Below are positions 46,655 to 56,483 of a stretch of 64,000 nt of DNA, piece after piece. Source of the stretch: Alphaproteobacteria bacterium. GTDB taxonomy: Bacteria; Pseudomonadota; Alphaproteobacteria; Reyranellales; Reyranellaceae. The stretch is from assembly GCA_016870115.1 (NCBI GenBank), contig VGCH01000001.1, forward strand, positions 124,001 to 188,000, given 5' to 3'. A model generated the notes under the pieces. It saw only the letters and a program-made list of their open reading frames with translations, did no database searches and had not been told where the DNA came from. A program made the translations under genes and the position numbers. Position 1 is the first letter of the stretch; each line of letters starts with the position of its first letter.

Positions 46655-46676
46655 CCTCCCGACATCGGTCGGGAGG
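46655..46676 (-). promoter_or_regulatory. dnaK-dnaJ intergenic stem-loop
   Basis: A perfect 9-bp stem CCTCCCGAC (46655-46663) / GTCGGGAGG (46668-46676) with a 4-base loop lies between dnaK and dnaJ. It is not followed by a U-run on the minus strand but by the purine-rich ribosome site of dnaJ (GGGGGTAAGG). A processing or stability role that lowers DnaJ relative to DnaK is likely. Confidence 0.65.
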
Positions 46677-46698
46677 TTTCGCGATCGGTCGGTCGGGC

Positions 46699-48642
<1,944 letters not shown>

Positions 48643-48704
48643 GTCTCGTCTCTCTGGTTGGGCGGACCGGTCCGGCCCTGGCGGCACCGGGGCGGCCCCC
48701 GTTC

Positions 48705-48776
48705 AAAAAAAGCGTCCTGCCGGAAAACCCGGCGCAACACAGGGTTATATAGGGCCGCGAATCCCGCCCGCAATGG
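48705..48776 (-). promoter_or_regulatory. dnaK promoter region with 5' leader hairpin
   Basis: On the minus strand CCATTG (48776-48771) lies 16 bp before CCCTATATA (48754-48746), resembling the alphaproteobacterial sigma-32 promoter pattern, though the -35 is imperfect. Just downstream come a 5-bp GC stem GCCGG/CCGGC (48719-48733) and, seven bases later, seven T residues (48711-48705), a terminator-like arrangement in the untranslated leader. Assignment is by eye. Confidence 0.45.
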
Positions 48777-48851
48777 CACGGAACCTGCGGACGCGAAGAT
48801 TCTGGGCACGGCCGGATACCGCACGACGCCGGGCGTCCCTAAAGTCGCACC

Positions 48852-49709
48852 GTGATCCTTTCAGCCTCCTGGCGGACCGACATTCCGGCCTTCTACGGGC
48901 GCTGGTTCCTCGCCCGGCTGGCGGCAGGCTGGGTGGAGGTCGCGAACCCATATGGCGGGCCGACGAGCCGGATCGATCTCAACCCGGCCTCGATCCGGGC
49001 CGTGGTGTTCTGGACCCGAAATCCGGCCCCGTTCGACGCCGGCCTCGCCGCCTGCCGGGCCCGTACCTGGCCGTTCGTGGTTCAGATGTCGGTGACCGGC
49101 CTGCCCCGGGCGATCGAGCGCTCCGCACCCGCGCCCGAGAGTGCGGTGCAGATGCTGCGCGATCTCGCACGGCAATACGGGCCGAAGGCCGCGGTCTGGC
49201 GCTTCGACCCGATCCTGGTCTCGACCGCGACGCCACCCGCCGAACGCCGGGAGACGTTTGCCCGACTCGCGAAGTCGCTTGCCGGTGCGGTGGACGAAGT
49301 CGTCGTGTCCTTCGCCCAGCCCTACGCCAAGACCCGTCGCAACCTTGCTGGGCTGGACTGGCGCGATCCCCCGATCGACGAAAAGCAGACGCTCTTGCGC
49401 GACCTCGCAAGCATCGCCGCCGAACAAGGCATGTCCCTGACGCTCTGCACGCAGCCTTCGCTGGTCGATGACACGGCCGACCAGGTGGCCGCGCGATGCA
49501 TCGACACCGCGCGCCTGAGCGAGGTTGCCGGACGTGCGATCGAAGCGCCGGAGCGCGGAAATCGGCCGGGATGCCGCTGTGCCGCCAGCCGCGATATCGG
49601 CGCCTACGACAGCTGCGCCATGGGCTGCGGCTACTGCTACGCGGTGCGAACGCGCGAGCGGGCGCAGGCACGCCTTGCCGCGCACGACCCCGACTCGCCC
49701 CGGCGCTAG
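48852..49709 (+). CDS. DUF1848 family protein
   Basis: A 285-residue protein. The N-terminus ILSASWRTDIPAFYGRWF and the middle VWRFDPILVS and EVVVSFAQPYAKTRRNL segments are DUF1848 hallmarks. Near the C-terminus a cysteine cluster, C241-x-C243 and C255-x3-C259-x2-C262 (SCAMGCGYCYA), recalls a radical-SAM iron-sulfur motif placed at the wrong end. Function unknown. GTG start at 48852. It lies opposite to and between grpE and dnaK. Confidence 0.85.
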   Translation: MILSASWRTDIPAFYGRWFLARLAAGWVEVANPYGGPTSRIDLNPASIRAVVFWTRNPAPFDAGLAACRARTWPFVVQMSVTGLPRAIERSAPAPESAVQMLRDLARQYGPKAAVWRFDPILVSTATPPAERRETFARLAKSLAGAVDEVVVSFAQPYAKTRRNLAGLDWRDPPIDEKQTLLRDLASIAAEQGMSLTLCTQPSLVDDTADQVAARCIDTARLSEVAGRAIEAPERGNRPGCRCAASRDIGAYDSCAMGCGYCYAVRTRERAQARLAAHDPDSPRR

Positions 49710-49710
49710 C

Positions 49711-49742
49711 GTGTTTTCGGCCGCGATCTCGGAAAAACTCTA
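49711..49742. terminator. Palindromic element at convergent junction
   Basis: GTGTTTTCGG at the left and TCGGAAAAACTCTAG at the right form an imperfect inverted repeat (bulged A) around a GATC-containing centre, between the convergent DUF1848 and grpE genes. It closely resembles 61426-61459 in sequence. Probably a bidirectional terminator with U-rich ends on both strands. Confidence 0.5.
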
Positions 49743-50396
49743 GGCTGTGCCTTCCGCCGGAGGCTCGGACGGCGGCGCTGCCGCACGCGGCGGTCCACCC
49801 TTGGAAACCGCAACCATGGCGGCTCGCAGCAATCGACCGGCGATGAGATAGCCCGGGATCAGCTCCTGCACGACCGTTCCGGCCGGCTTCGACGGGTCCT
49901 CCAGCTCCAGCATCGCCTGATGCAGCTCGGCGTTGAAAGGTTGATCGAGGGCCGCGATCCGCGTCACGCCATGCCGCTCAAGTGCGGCCTGCAATTCGCG
50001 CGCGGTCGCCTCAACGCCGGCCACGACATTGCGCACGCCGGCGTCCATCGTCTCGCGATCGGCGGGCAGCGCCTGAAGCGCGCGGCCGAGATTGTCGGCG
50101 ACCGTCAGAATGTCGCGCGCGAAGCGCTCGATGCCGAACTTGCGTTCCTTCTCGACATCCTGCTGCGCCCGACGACGGATGTTCTGCACCTCGGCGGCGG
50201 CGCGGAGGAACTTGTCCTGTAGTTCAAGCTTTTCGGCCTGGAACTGTTCCAGCCGGCGCTCGACATCGGCGAGCACGCGCGCGGCGTCGTTCGCCGGCTG
50301 TGCCTCTGGCTTGGCCGGAATGTCGAGGCTGGTGTCGGGCGCGTCGGGAGCCGGGTCTTGGGCCGGGCCACCCGTCGCGTTGGCATCGCTGACCAT
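49740..50396 (-). CDS. grpE: Nucleotide exchange factor GrpE
   Basis: A 218-residue GrpE. A disordered Pro/Ala-rich N-terminus (1-40) precedes the long coiled-coil (about 42-100; RRLEQFQAEKLELQDKFLRAAAEVQN), then the RDILTVADNLGRAL and beta-domain segments FNAELHQAML and GYLIAGRLLRAAMV. It releases ADP from DnaK. ATG at 50396 chosen because upstream in-frame residues are not family-like. Confidence 0.95.
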   Translation of the reverse strand: MVSDANATGGPAQDPAPDAPDTSLDIPAKPEAQPANDAARVLADVERRLEQFQAEKLELQDKFLRAAAEVQNIRRRAQQDVEKERKFGIERFARDILTVADNLGRALQALPADRETMDAGVRNVVAGVEATARELQAALERHGVTRIAALDQPFNAELHQAMLELEDPSKPAGTVVQELIPGYLIAGRLLRAAMVAVSKGGPPRAAAPPSEPPAEGTA

Positions 50397-50471
50397 GCGG
50401 TGTCCTGGGCGCTGGGAACGGAAAGAGGCGCCTGACTTAGGGATACGGGCCGCGACGGTCAACCGTCCGCG

Positions 50472-51530
50472 TCACACCGCCTCAAGCGGCGCTTGCAGAC
50501 GCGTGCCGCGCACGATCACGCCCCCACGGTCACCCGGCACGATCGAGCCGTAGCGCTGGGCGTAGACCGGTGGCAGCGGTCGCGCATTGGGAGCCGCGAG
50601 CCAGAGCCGCAGGAGATGCCGGCGGCGCTCCGGTTCGGGCCAATCCACGAAACCGGTGCGATCGTGCAAGAGCGTGTGATTGTGCACGAGCTGGATGTCG
50701 CCGGGCCGGAACTCCATGAACATGTTGAGGGCAGGATCCTCGGCCAGCCGGTCGAACATATCGAGCGCCTCGATCCGCGCCGCATCCAGACGTGGCGCGT
50801 CCGCGAAGCGCTGCGCGGAGTCAATGTACTGTCGCTGATAGATCGCCGACAGGTGACCGTTGTGCCAGTTGAAGACCGGGATCTCGAAATAGGGCTTCAT
50901 GCCGTCCGGCACCTCGCCCCGCCGGTCGGTGGCGAGCGGTTGGAACAGGAGCGCGAGCAGATCGGGCCGGCGACGGCGCATCTCGTTGAAGATCGTGGTC
51001 GAGCTCACCAGCGCCGAGAGACCGCCGGACTGCGCCGTCTTGAGGCACAAGAGCCCCACGATATCGCAGGAGTCGGTGTGATAGGTCTGGCGCTCGTTGG
51101 TCTGGTAGATGCGCACATTGGGATCGTGCACATCGAGGCCGAGGTCCTTCACATGGCCGAGCACATGACCCTTGCCGTTCTGCGAGCGCGCGCTGCCGAG
51201 ATGCGCGCCGATGCCGTAGTAGGCCGTCGCCGATTGCCGCACGCTCCAACGCTCGACCGGCAACCCGCGCAGCATCAGGAATCCGCGACCCCCCAGCACG
51301 TCGCGCGCCACGCGCTCGCGCAGGCGCGGTCCCAGGGTCGGCAGCGGAAACGCCTCCGCGCCGATCGCTGCGATGTCCGCTTCGCGTGCGGCGAGCGGCA
51401 GCGTCGCCGCCTCGATCTCGGCCACGTCGGCGGGCGAGAGCGGCATCAACCACTCGTCGCGCTTCACCATGTCGGGGCCGTACCAGGCCGCCGCGCCGGT
51501 CTGTTCGGGAGGAAGCTCGAAGCCGCTCAT
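50472..51530 (-). CDS. TauD/TfdA-type Fe(II)/2-oxoglutarate dioxygenase
   Basis: A 352-residue dioxygenase. The iron facial triad is visible: His-x-Asp in QTYHTDSCDI and the distal His in QLVHNHTLLHDRTGF, with a following Arg in ERRRHLLRLW for 2-oxoglutarate. The GFLMLRGLPVERWS start block is typical of the TauD superfamily. Longer than TauD (about 280), like other gamma-butyrobetaine-hydroxylase-type relatives. Substrate unknown. It begins two bases after the stop of the prolyl aminopeptidase gene. Confidence 0.88.
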   Translation of the reverse strand: MSGFELPPEQTGAAAWYGPDMVKRDEWLMPLSPADVAEIEAATLPLAAREADIAAIGAEAFPLPTLGPRLRERVARDVLGGRGFLMLRGLPVERWSVRQSATAYYGIGAHLGSARSQNGKGHVLGHVKDLGLDVHDPNVRIYQTNERQTYHTDSCDIVGLLCLKTAQSGGLSALVSSTTIFNEMRRRRPDLLALLFQPLATDRRGEVPDGMKPYFEIPVFNWHNGHLSAIYQRQYIDSAQRFADAPRLDAARIEALDMFDRLAEDPALNMFMEFRPGDIQLVHNHTLLHDRTGFVDWPEPERRRHLLRLWLAAPNARPLPPVYAQRYGSIVPGDRGGVIVRGTRLQAPLEAV

Positions 51531-51532
51531 GA

Positions 51533-52543
51533 TCAGGCCTGCCAGGGAAACCGGGGGGCGAACAAATCCTCTTCGCTGAGCGAGAGGCGGAAACTCTCCG
51601 CCGCACTCACCAGCGCACCGCGAATGCCGGGCTCCAGCGCGCTGTGCCCGGCATCGGGTACGATCACGTAGCGCGCCTCGGGCCAGGCGCGAGCGAGCGC
51701 GTCGGCAGTGACCGGCGGACACACCACGTCGTAGCGCCCCTGCACAATGGTGCAAGGCAGATGCCGCACGCGGTCGAGCTCGGCCCAGGGCCAGGTTTCC
51801 GCGACGAAGGTGCGATGCACGAAGTAGTGCGCCTCGATGCGCGACAGCGCGAGCGCGAAGCCACCATGATCCTGGTCGAACGGCGCGCGTGGCACCGGAA
51901 ACAGCGTCGAGCAGGCCGCCTCGTAGCGGCTCCAGGCGCGCGCCGCCGGCCGATGCTGGTCGGGATCGCGATCGATCAGGCGACGATAGTAGCTCGCCAG
52001 CAAGTCGCCGCGTTCTTCGACTGGCAGGAATTCGACGAAATCCCGCCACGCCTCGGGGAAGATCGTTCGCATGCCATGTAGGAACCAGTCGATCTCGCCA
52101 CGACCGCCGAGGAAGATGCCGCGCAGGATGAAGCCGAGGACCCGCTCGCTGTGGCGCAGGCCATAGGCCAGCGCCAGCGTGCTGCCCCAGGAGCCGCCGA
52201 ACAGCAGCCAGCGGCCGATGCCGAGATGCTCCCGCAGCTTCTCCATGTCGTCGACCAGATGGTCGGTGGTGTTGTCTTGCAGTTCGCCCAACGGCAGCGA
52301 CCGGCCGCAGCCACGCTGGTCGAAAACGATGATCCGGTAAAACTGCGGATCGAAGAAGCGGCGATGGATGGGCGCGGACCCCGCGCCGGGACCCCCATGA
52401 AGGAACACCACCGGCAGCCCCTCGGGATTGCCACTCTGTTCCCAGTAGAGAACATGCCGTCCGTCCACGGCCAGCATGCCGCTGGCATAGGGCGCGATCT
52501 CGGCAAAGAGATCAGTTCGAAGCGGGGTATCGGAACGCGGCAT
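51533..52543 (-). CDS. pip: Prolyl aminopeptidase
   Basis: A 336-residue S33 peptidase. The oxyanion motif HGGPGAGSAP, DQRGCGRS, nucleophile elbow GGSWGSTLALAY, Asp in QGRYDVVCPP and His in DAGHSALEPG are the family's full set, and length is normal. It removes N-terminal proline from peptides. The ATG at 52543 fits the PLRTDLFAEIAPY start block. Divergent from the M48 peptidase gene, with 114 bp between. Confidence 0.93.
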   Translation of the reverse strand: MPRSDTPLRTDLFAEIAPYASGMLAVDGRHVLYWEQSGNPEGLPVVFLHGGPGAGSAPIHRRFFDPQFYRIIVFDQRGCGRSLPLGELQDNTTDHLVDDMEKLREHLGIGRWLLFGGSWGSTLALAYGLRHSERVLGFILRGIFLGGRGEIDWFLHGMRTIFPEAWRDFVEFLPVEERGDLLASYYRRLIDRDPDQHRPAARAWSRYEAACSTLFPVPRAPFDQDHGGFALALSRIEAHYFVHRTFVAETWPWAELDRVRHLPCTIVQGRYDVVCPPVTADALARAWPEARYVIVPDAGHSALEPGIRGALVSAAESFRLSLSEEDLFAPRFPWQA

Positions 52544-52657
52544 CGCGGGCTCGTGGCGCCATCAGTGCCATAGGCCGCGTGCCGGTGCCAGCGCCGGCGC
52601 AGTTGGCGTCGTCGCAGGGGCGGAGATAGAGTCAGCCCCCAGGAGGTCGCCCTGTCC

Positions 52658-54079
52658 TTGTTCCGTCTGGTCGCTGCATTCGCGATGTTGCTCGTCGCGA
52701 GCGCCTGCGCGCCCGAACCGCCGATCCAGACGGCGGCCTCGGCGCCGTCAGCCAGCACGCCGAGCAGCCCGGCCCCCGGCACAGCGGCGCCACAGCCGCC
52801 GCGGCGCGATCCGGCGACGATGCTCTACGCCTCGCCCGCGCTGCAAGCCTATGTCGAGCGGGTCGGCAACCGGCTGGTCACGCGCGCGCGACTCGCGGAC
52901 GGTCCGTTCCGGTTCGGCGTGCTCGACGTCGCCGACGTCAATGCCTGGGTGCTGGCGGACGGAAGGGTCTTCGTGACGCGCGGGCTGCTCGCTCTGCTCG
53001 ACGACGAGGCCGAGCTGGCGGCCACCATCGCGCACGAGCTCGCCCACCTCTCGCGGCGCCATCATGTCGCGACAGCGCAGGCGCGACGCACCGCGATCGA
53101 CAATGCCGTTGCCGCGGCCGAGGCCTCAGGATCGATCAGCGTCGGCCGCTCCGTGCTGCGCGACGGCCTGCTGGCGGCACGTCGCTATTCGCGTGAGCAG
53201 GAGCTGGAGGCCGACCGCGTGGCCCTTCCGACTCTGGCACAGGCGGGCTACCGCACCGACGCGATGGTCACGCTGATCGACAAGCTGTGGCGGCACGCGC
53301 GGCTCGAGGCGATGTTGGTCGATCTGCCGCCGGAGCTGGCCGACCGCCGCCGCTCCGATTCGACGCACCCCGCCTTTTCCGAACGGCTGGCGGCGCTGCG
53401 GGAACTGGGCGGAACCGCCGATGGTGAGGCGGGGCGACAGGCCTATCTCGCTGCGATCGACGGCATGGTGGTCGACGATGCCCGCAACGAAGGGTTCGTG
53501 CGCGGCCGACGCTTTCTGCACCCAACCCTGCGACTGGCCTTCGAGGTTCCCGAAGGCTATCGCATCCTGAACGATTCCTCGGCGGTTCTCGCGATTCGGC
53601 GCGAGCATGGTCTTGTGGTGTTCAGTTGCTATGCCGAGCGTCCATCGGGACCATTGACGGATTGGTTGCGCAGACGGCTGCGACCGACACCGGTCGGTCT
53701 TGAGTCCACGCGGATCGGCGACGCTGAAGCCGCGATCGCCGACCGGCAAGGCGGCGCCGAGCGCGTGCGCTTTGTCGCCGTCCGGCATGGCGAAGGGACC
53801 TGCGCGTTCAACCTCAGGGCCCGTGGCGCCGACCGCGACGCGGAGATCGGGCGTCTGACCGACGCCGCGCGCGGGTTTCGGGCGTTGGGCGATTCCGAGG
53901 TCGCGGGGCTGCGGCCCTTCCGGCTGAAGATCATCCCGATCGCAGGCGTGGACCCCGAACGGGTCGCGTCGCGACTGCCCTACCCAGATCTGCGCATGGA
54001 GCGCCTGACCGCACTGAACGGCGTCGACAGTGCGCTCCAGTTGCCGCGCTTGCGCACCATCAAGACCGTCGTTCCGTAG
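52658..54079 (+). CDS. M48 family metallopeptidase lipoprotein
   Basis: A 473-residue exported zinc peptidase. The lipobox LVASAC at residues 12-17 predicts a lipoprotein. The catalytic motif is IAHELAHLSRRH, with a third ligand Glu in REQELEADRVAL, as in BepA/LoiP-type periplasmic proteases. The C-terminal 200 residues form a second domain with an end (LRPFRLKIIPI, RLTALNGV) reminiscent of other M48 proteins with a LysM-like tail. Start is TTG at 52658, 11 bases after a perfect AGGAGG; CTG two codons earlier is possible. Confidence 0.88.
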   Translation: MFRLVAAFAMLLVASACAPEPPIQTAASAPSASTPSSPAPGTAAPQPPRRDPATMLYASPALQAYVERVGNRLVTRARLADGPFRFGVLDVADVNAWVLADGRVFVTRGLLALLDDEAELAATIAHELAHLSRRHHVATAQARRTAIDNAVAAAEASGSISVGRSVLRDGLLAARRYSREQELEADRVALPTLAQAGYRTDAMVTLIDKLWRHARLEAMLVDLPPELADRRRSDSTHPAFSERLAALRELGGTADGEAGRQAYLAAIDGMVVDDARNEGFVRGRRFLHPTLRLAFEVPEGYRILNDSSAVLAIRREHGLVVFSCYAERPSGPLTDWLRRRLRPTPVGLESTRIGDAEAAIADRQGGAERVRFVAVRHGEGTCAFNLRARGADRDAEIGRLTDAARGFRALGDSEVAGLRPFRLKIIPIAGVDPERVASRLPYPDLRMERLTALNGVDSALQLPRLRTIKTVVP

Positions 54080-54091
54080 GGTCGCTGCGGG

Positions 54092-54916
54092 TCAGGCCAC
54101 GACGCGTTCGAGCACGGCGCCATCTGGCGCGAGCGTCACCAGCGCCGGCCGGGTGTCCGAGACCGTCAGGACGGGCCCACCCGCCCATGCACCCGCCGCG
54201 CGATCTGGCGCGACGCCGCGCACCAGCAGCGACAGCGTCGCCCAGGCCGGGTCGGCACCTGCCCTGAGCGCCTGCGTCAGCGCCGCGTCGTCGCGGGCGT
54301 TCCACCAGAACGCGTCACCCTGCTTGTCCGGCGCGCGCATCGGATCGACGCCGGCCGCCGCAAAGACCAGGGCGCCGTCTTCCGAAAAAGCCGCGCGCCT
54401 CAGCGCCGTCATGAGTTCGGCATGACCGCCGCGGCGCGCCTGGGCCTCGCGCAGCTGCGCGGTCCAGCGCGCGATCGCCGACGGTCCGTTCCGGCAGGCC
54501 ACGCGCCCGTCATTGACAGCGACACCGTACGACTCGATCGCGGCGGCGAGCCCGTTCGACAGCATCCAGTCCAGCACCTCGAGCGGACGCAGCGCGAACG
54601 CCAGCCGAAGCGCGCGCGCCCACATCTCTTCCTGCGCCCCGCGAAGAAACACGACATCGCAGGCCCGCGCGCCGGGCCGGGCCAGCAGGCGGCGGCGCAG
54701 CGCCAGCAGCCAGTCGAGCGTCTGCGCGGAATCGCCGACAGCGCCCAGCATGTTGCCCAGCACCACCAGGCGGTCGCCAACCCGCCAAACGCGATGCAGA
54801 TGCTGACCGAGCGCCGCCACCGCGCCGCTGTCACCCGCCAACGCGCCCACCGCATGGATGCGCCGCGCCGCGCGAAGCGTTGCGAAGGCCGGGTCGGCGA
54901 TCATGGAAGCAAGCAT
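54092..54916 (-). CDS. Degenerate calcineurin-like phosphoesterase (pseudo-enzyme)
   Basis: A 274-residue protein with the layout of bacterial serine/threonine or Ap4A-type phosphoesterases, but with the metal ligands replaced. VGALAGDSG (23-31) stands where VGDIHG is expected, LGNMLGAVGDS (53-63) where LGDYIDRGPDS is expected, and LRGAQEEM (91-98) where LRGNHEEM is expected; the late HAG ligand is AAG in VFAAAGVDP. The flanking hydrophobic and structural residues are preserved, so the fold is probably kept. Loss of catalysis suggests a binding or regulatory role. It lies 70 bp after carD on the same strand. Confidence 0.7.
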   Translation of the reverse strand: MLASMIADPAFATLRAARRIHAVGALAGDSGAVAALGQHLHRVWRVGDRLVVLGNMLGAVGDSAQTLDWLLALRRRLLARPGARACDVVFLRGAQEEMWARALRLAFALRPLEVLDWMLSNGLAAAIESYGVAVNDGRVACRNGPSAIARWTAQLREAQARRGGHAELMTALRRAAFSEDGALVFAAAGVDPMRAPDKQGDAFWWNARDDAALTQALRAGADPAWATLSLLVRGVAPDRAAGAWAGGPVLTVSDTRPALVTLAPDGAVLERVVA

Positions 54917-54986
54917 GCGGACGTGGAAAGGGCGGCACGACGCAGTGCGCCGGCCGCCCGGATTTCCGCCTCGGAGAGGTCGCCGT

Positions 54987-55517
54987 TCAGGCGACCTTCT
55001 GCAGGACGCTGTTCAGCTTCTCGGTGGCGCGGTCCTTGTCGATGCGCTCCACCGCGGCAAGCTCGCGGGCGAGGCGATCGAGTGCCGCCTCGTAGATCTG
55101 CCGCTCGCTGTAGGACTGGTCGGGCTGGCCGGCGTTGCGGTGCAGGTCGCGCACGACCTCCGCGATCGACACCGGATCGCCCGAGTTGATCTTGGCTTCG
55201 TACTCCTGCGCGCGGCGGTTCCACATGGCGCGGCTGATACGGCTACGGCCCTTCAGCGTGACGAGCGCGTTCTCCATGATCTTGCGCGACGACAGGCGAC
55301 GCAGTCCCGAAATCTTCGCCTTGGCGACCGGGACACGCAGCATCATGCGGTCCTGCTCGAAGGAGATCACGAACAGGTCGAGCTTGTGGCCGGCGATTTC
55401 CTTGGCCTCGATGTCGACGACACGACCCACCCCGTGCGTCGGATAGACCACGAAATCGCCCTTCTCGAAGGCGAGCTGCTCCTTCGCCTTGACCGGCGTC
55501 TTCTTCGCCTTGGACAT
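54987..55517 (-). CDS. CarD family transcriptional regulator (CdnL-like)
   Basis: A 176-residue RNA-polymerase-binding regulator. The N-terminal RID domain starts with AFEKGDFVVYPTHGVGRV, and the C-terminal helical DNA-binding part contains RAMWNRRAQEYEAKINSGD, SIAEVVRDLHRN and the SERQIYEAALDRLARELAAV segment. Such proteins stabilise the open complex at rRNA and other promoters. ATG at 55517 used; the upstream frame is open but unlike the family. Part of the conserved helicase - S4 - fdxA - carD order. Confidence 0.93.
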   Translation of the reverse strand: MSKAKKTPVKAKEQLAFEKGDFVVYPTHGVGRVVDIEAKEIAGHKLDLFVISFEQDRMMLRVPVAKAKISGLRRLSSRKIMENALVTLKGRSRISRAMWNRRAQEYEAKINSGDPVSIAEVVRDLHRNAGQPDQSYSERQIYEAALDRLARELAAVERIDKDRATEKLNSVLQKVA

Positions 55518-55816
55518 GTTAGGTCCCTTCACCTTGCACCCCGCTGTTGGCGACACCGCGACCCGCCGCACACGCGCCCCACCGCATGTATGGCTCAATC
55601 GCCCCGGTACCACTGAGTTTCTTTCGGATACCGCCTTGGCGACCGAGCCGGCGACGGTCCGATCCCGGAACCGCTTTCAGCTAGATCCTTATAGCAGGTT
55701 TTTTGAGGCCCGTCCTGCCCAATGTTGCAATTAGGCAACGGTCCAGTCATGCGTCCAGCGCATGATAAGGTCGTTCAATGCAATTTACGGACTGATTCCA
55801 CTGGAATCCAGGTGGG
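55518..55816. other. Intergenic region between fdxA and carD
   Basis: This 299-bp gap is the longest in the window. On the minus strand it should contain the carD promoter; CTGCTATAAGG around 55686-55696 is a possible -10 region, but I find no convincing -35. Two short dyads occur: GTTGC/GCAAC around 55724-55739 and GATTCC/GGAATC (55794-55808), the latter 9 bp after the fdxA stop and a weak terminator candidate. No open frame in it looks coding. Confidence 0.5.
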
Positions 55817-56155
55817 TCAGCGCGCCGCCGGCTTGTCCGAGAAGTACTTCGCGAACTTTTCTTTCTCGTCTTTAAAATCGTCGGCGTCGCCCGGAGCGTC
55901 ACCTTTGCGCGTGATATTCGGCCAGGCATTGGTCGAGTAGGTGCGGTTGAGTTCCAACCACTTCTCCAGGCCCTTCTCCGTGTCGGGCAGGATGGCTTCC
56001 ACGGGGCACTCCGGCTCGCAGACGCCGCAGTCGATGCATTCGTCGGGATTGATGACGAGCATGTTCTCGCCCTCGTAGAAGCAATCGACGGGGCAGACCT
56101 CGACGCAGTCCATGTACTTGCACTTGATGCAAGCCTCGGTCACGACATAGGTCAT
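55817..56155 (-). CDS. fdxA: Ferredoxin FdxA (7Fe type)
   Basis: A 112-residue ferredoxin with the 3Fe-4S/4Fe-4S pattern of Fdx[21 protein letters not shown] and [16 protein letters not shown]. The C-terminal extension [21 protein letters not shown] is typical of proteobacterial FdxA. It is an electron carrier of largely unassigned partner and probably essential in relatives. Situated 65 bp after the S4-domain gene on the same strand. Confidence 0.95.
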   Translation of the reverse strand: MTYVVTEACIKCKYMDCVEVCPVDCFYEGENMLVINPDECIDCGVCEPECPVEAILPDTEKGLEKWLELNRTYSTNAWPNITRKGDAPGDADDFKDEKEKFAKYFSDKPAAR

Positions 56156-56220
56156 CGGCAACTCCGCAGGAAGGCGCGCTCCATATCGTGCGAACAAGTG
56201 CGACGCAATGCGTCGCGCGA

Positions 56221-56475
56221 TCACGCCGCGCCGATCTCCTCGTAGAGTGTGCGGGCTTCCGGCGCGGGACCACGACGCTCGCCCAGCGACACCACACGAA
56301 CGACGCGCACGCGCGCGCCCTGCGCGAAGGTCACGACAGATCCCGGCCGCACGATCGCATGCGCCTTCTCGACGACGCGGCCATCCATGCGCGGGCGCTG
56401 GGTCTCGATGAAGCGGCACGCGAGCGAACGCGAGCGGAAGAAACGTGCCTGCCAAAGCCAGGTATCGAGCCGCAT
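56221..56475 (-). CDS. S4 RNA-binding domain protein (Hsp15-like)
   Basis: An 84-residue single S4 domain: [22 protein letters not shown] followed by [21 protein letters not shown] and [15 protein letters not shown]. This is the core of Hsp15/RNA-binding S4 proteins that act on stalled 50S subunits, but it lacks the long basic tail of E. coli Hsp15. It starts 8 bp after the helicase gene, so its translation probably depends on it. Confidence 0.9.
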   Translation of the reverse strand: MRLDTWLWQARFFRSRSLACRFIETQRPRMDGRVVEKAHAIVRPGSVVTFAQGARVRVVRVVSLGERRGPAPEARTLYEEIGAA

Positions 56476-56483
56476 CGGCGGCG

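Noticed and set aside
48643-48687. Fifteen extra codons before DnaK
   Set aside because: The conserved [10 protein letters not shown] start at 48642 is preceded by a plausible ribosome site; the extra residues are not conserved in DnaK.
51531-52049. Upstream extension of the TauD-type gene reading into pip
   Set aside because: Overlaps the well-supported prolyl aminopeptidase in another phase and has no dioxygenase similarity; ATG at 51530 is the natural start.
55794-55808. GATTCC/GGAATC dyad as the fdxA terminator
   Set aside because: The stem is only 6 bp and has no U-run on the minus strand, so it is mentioned in the intergenic entry but not called a terminator.
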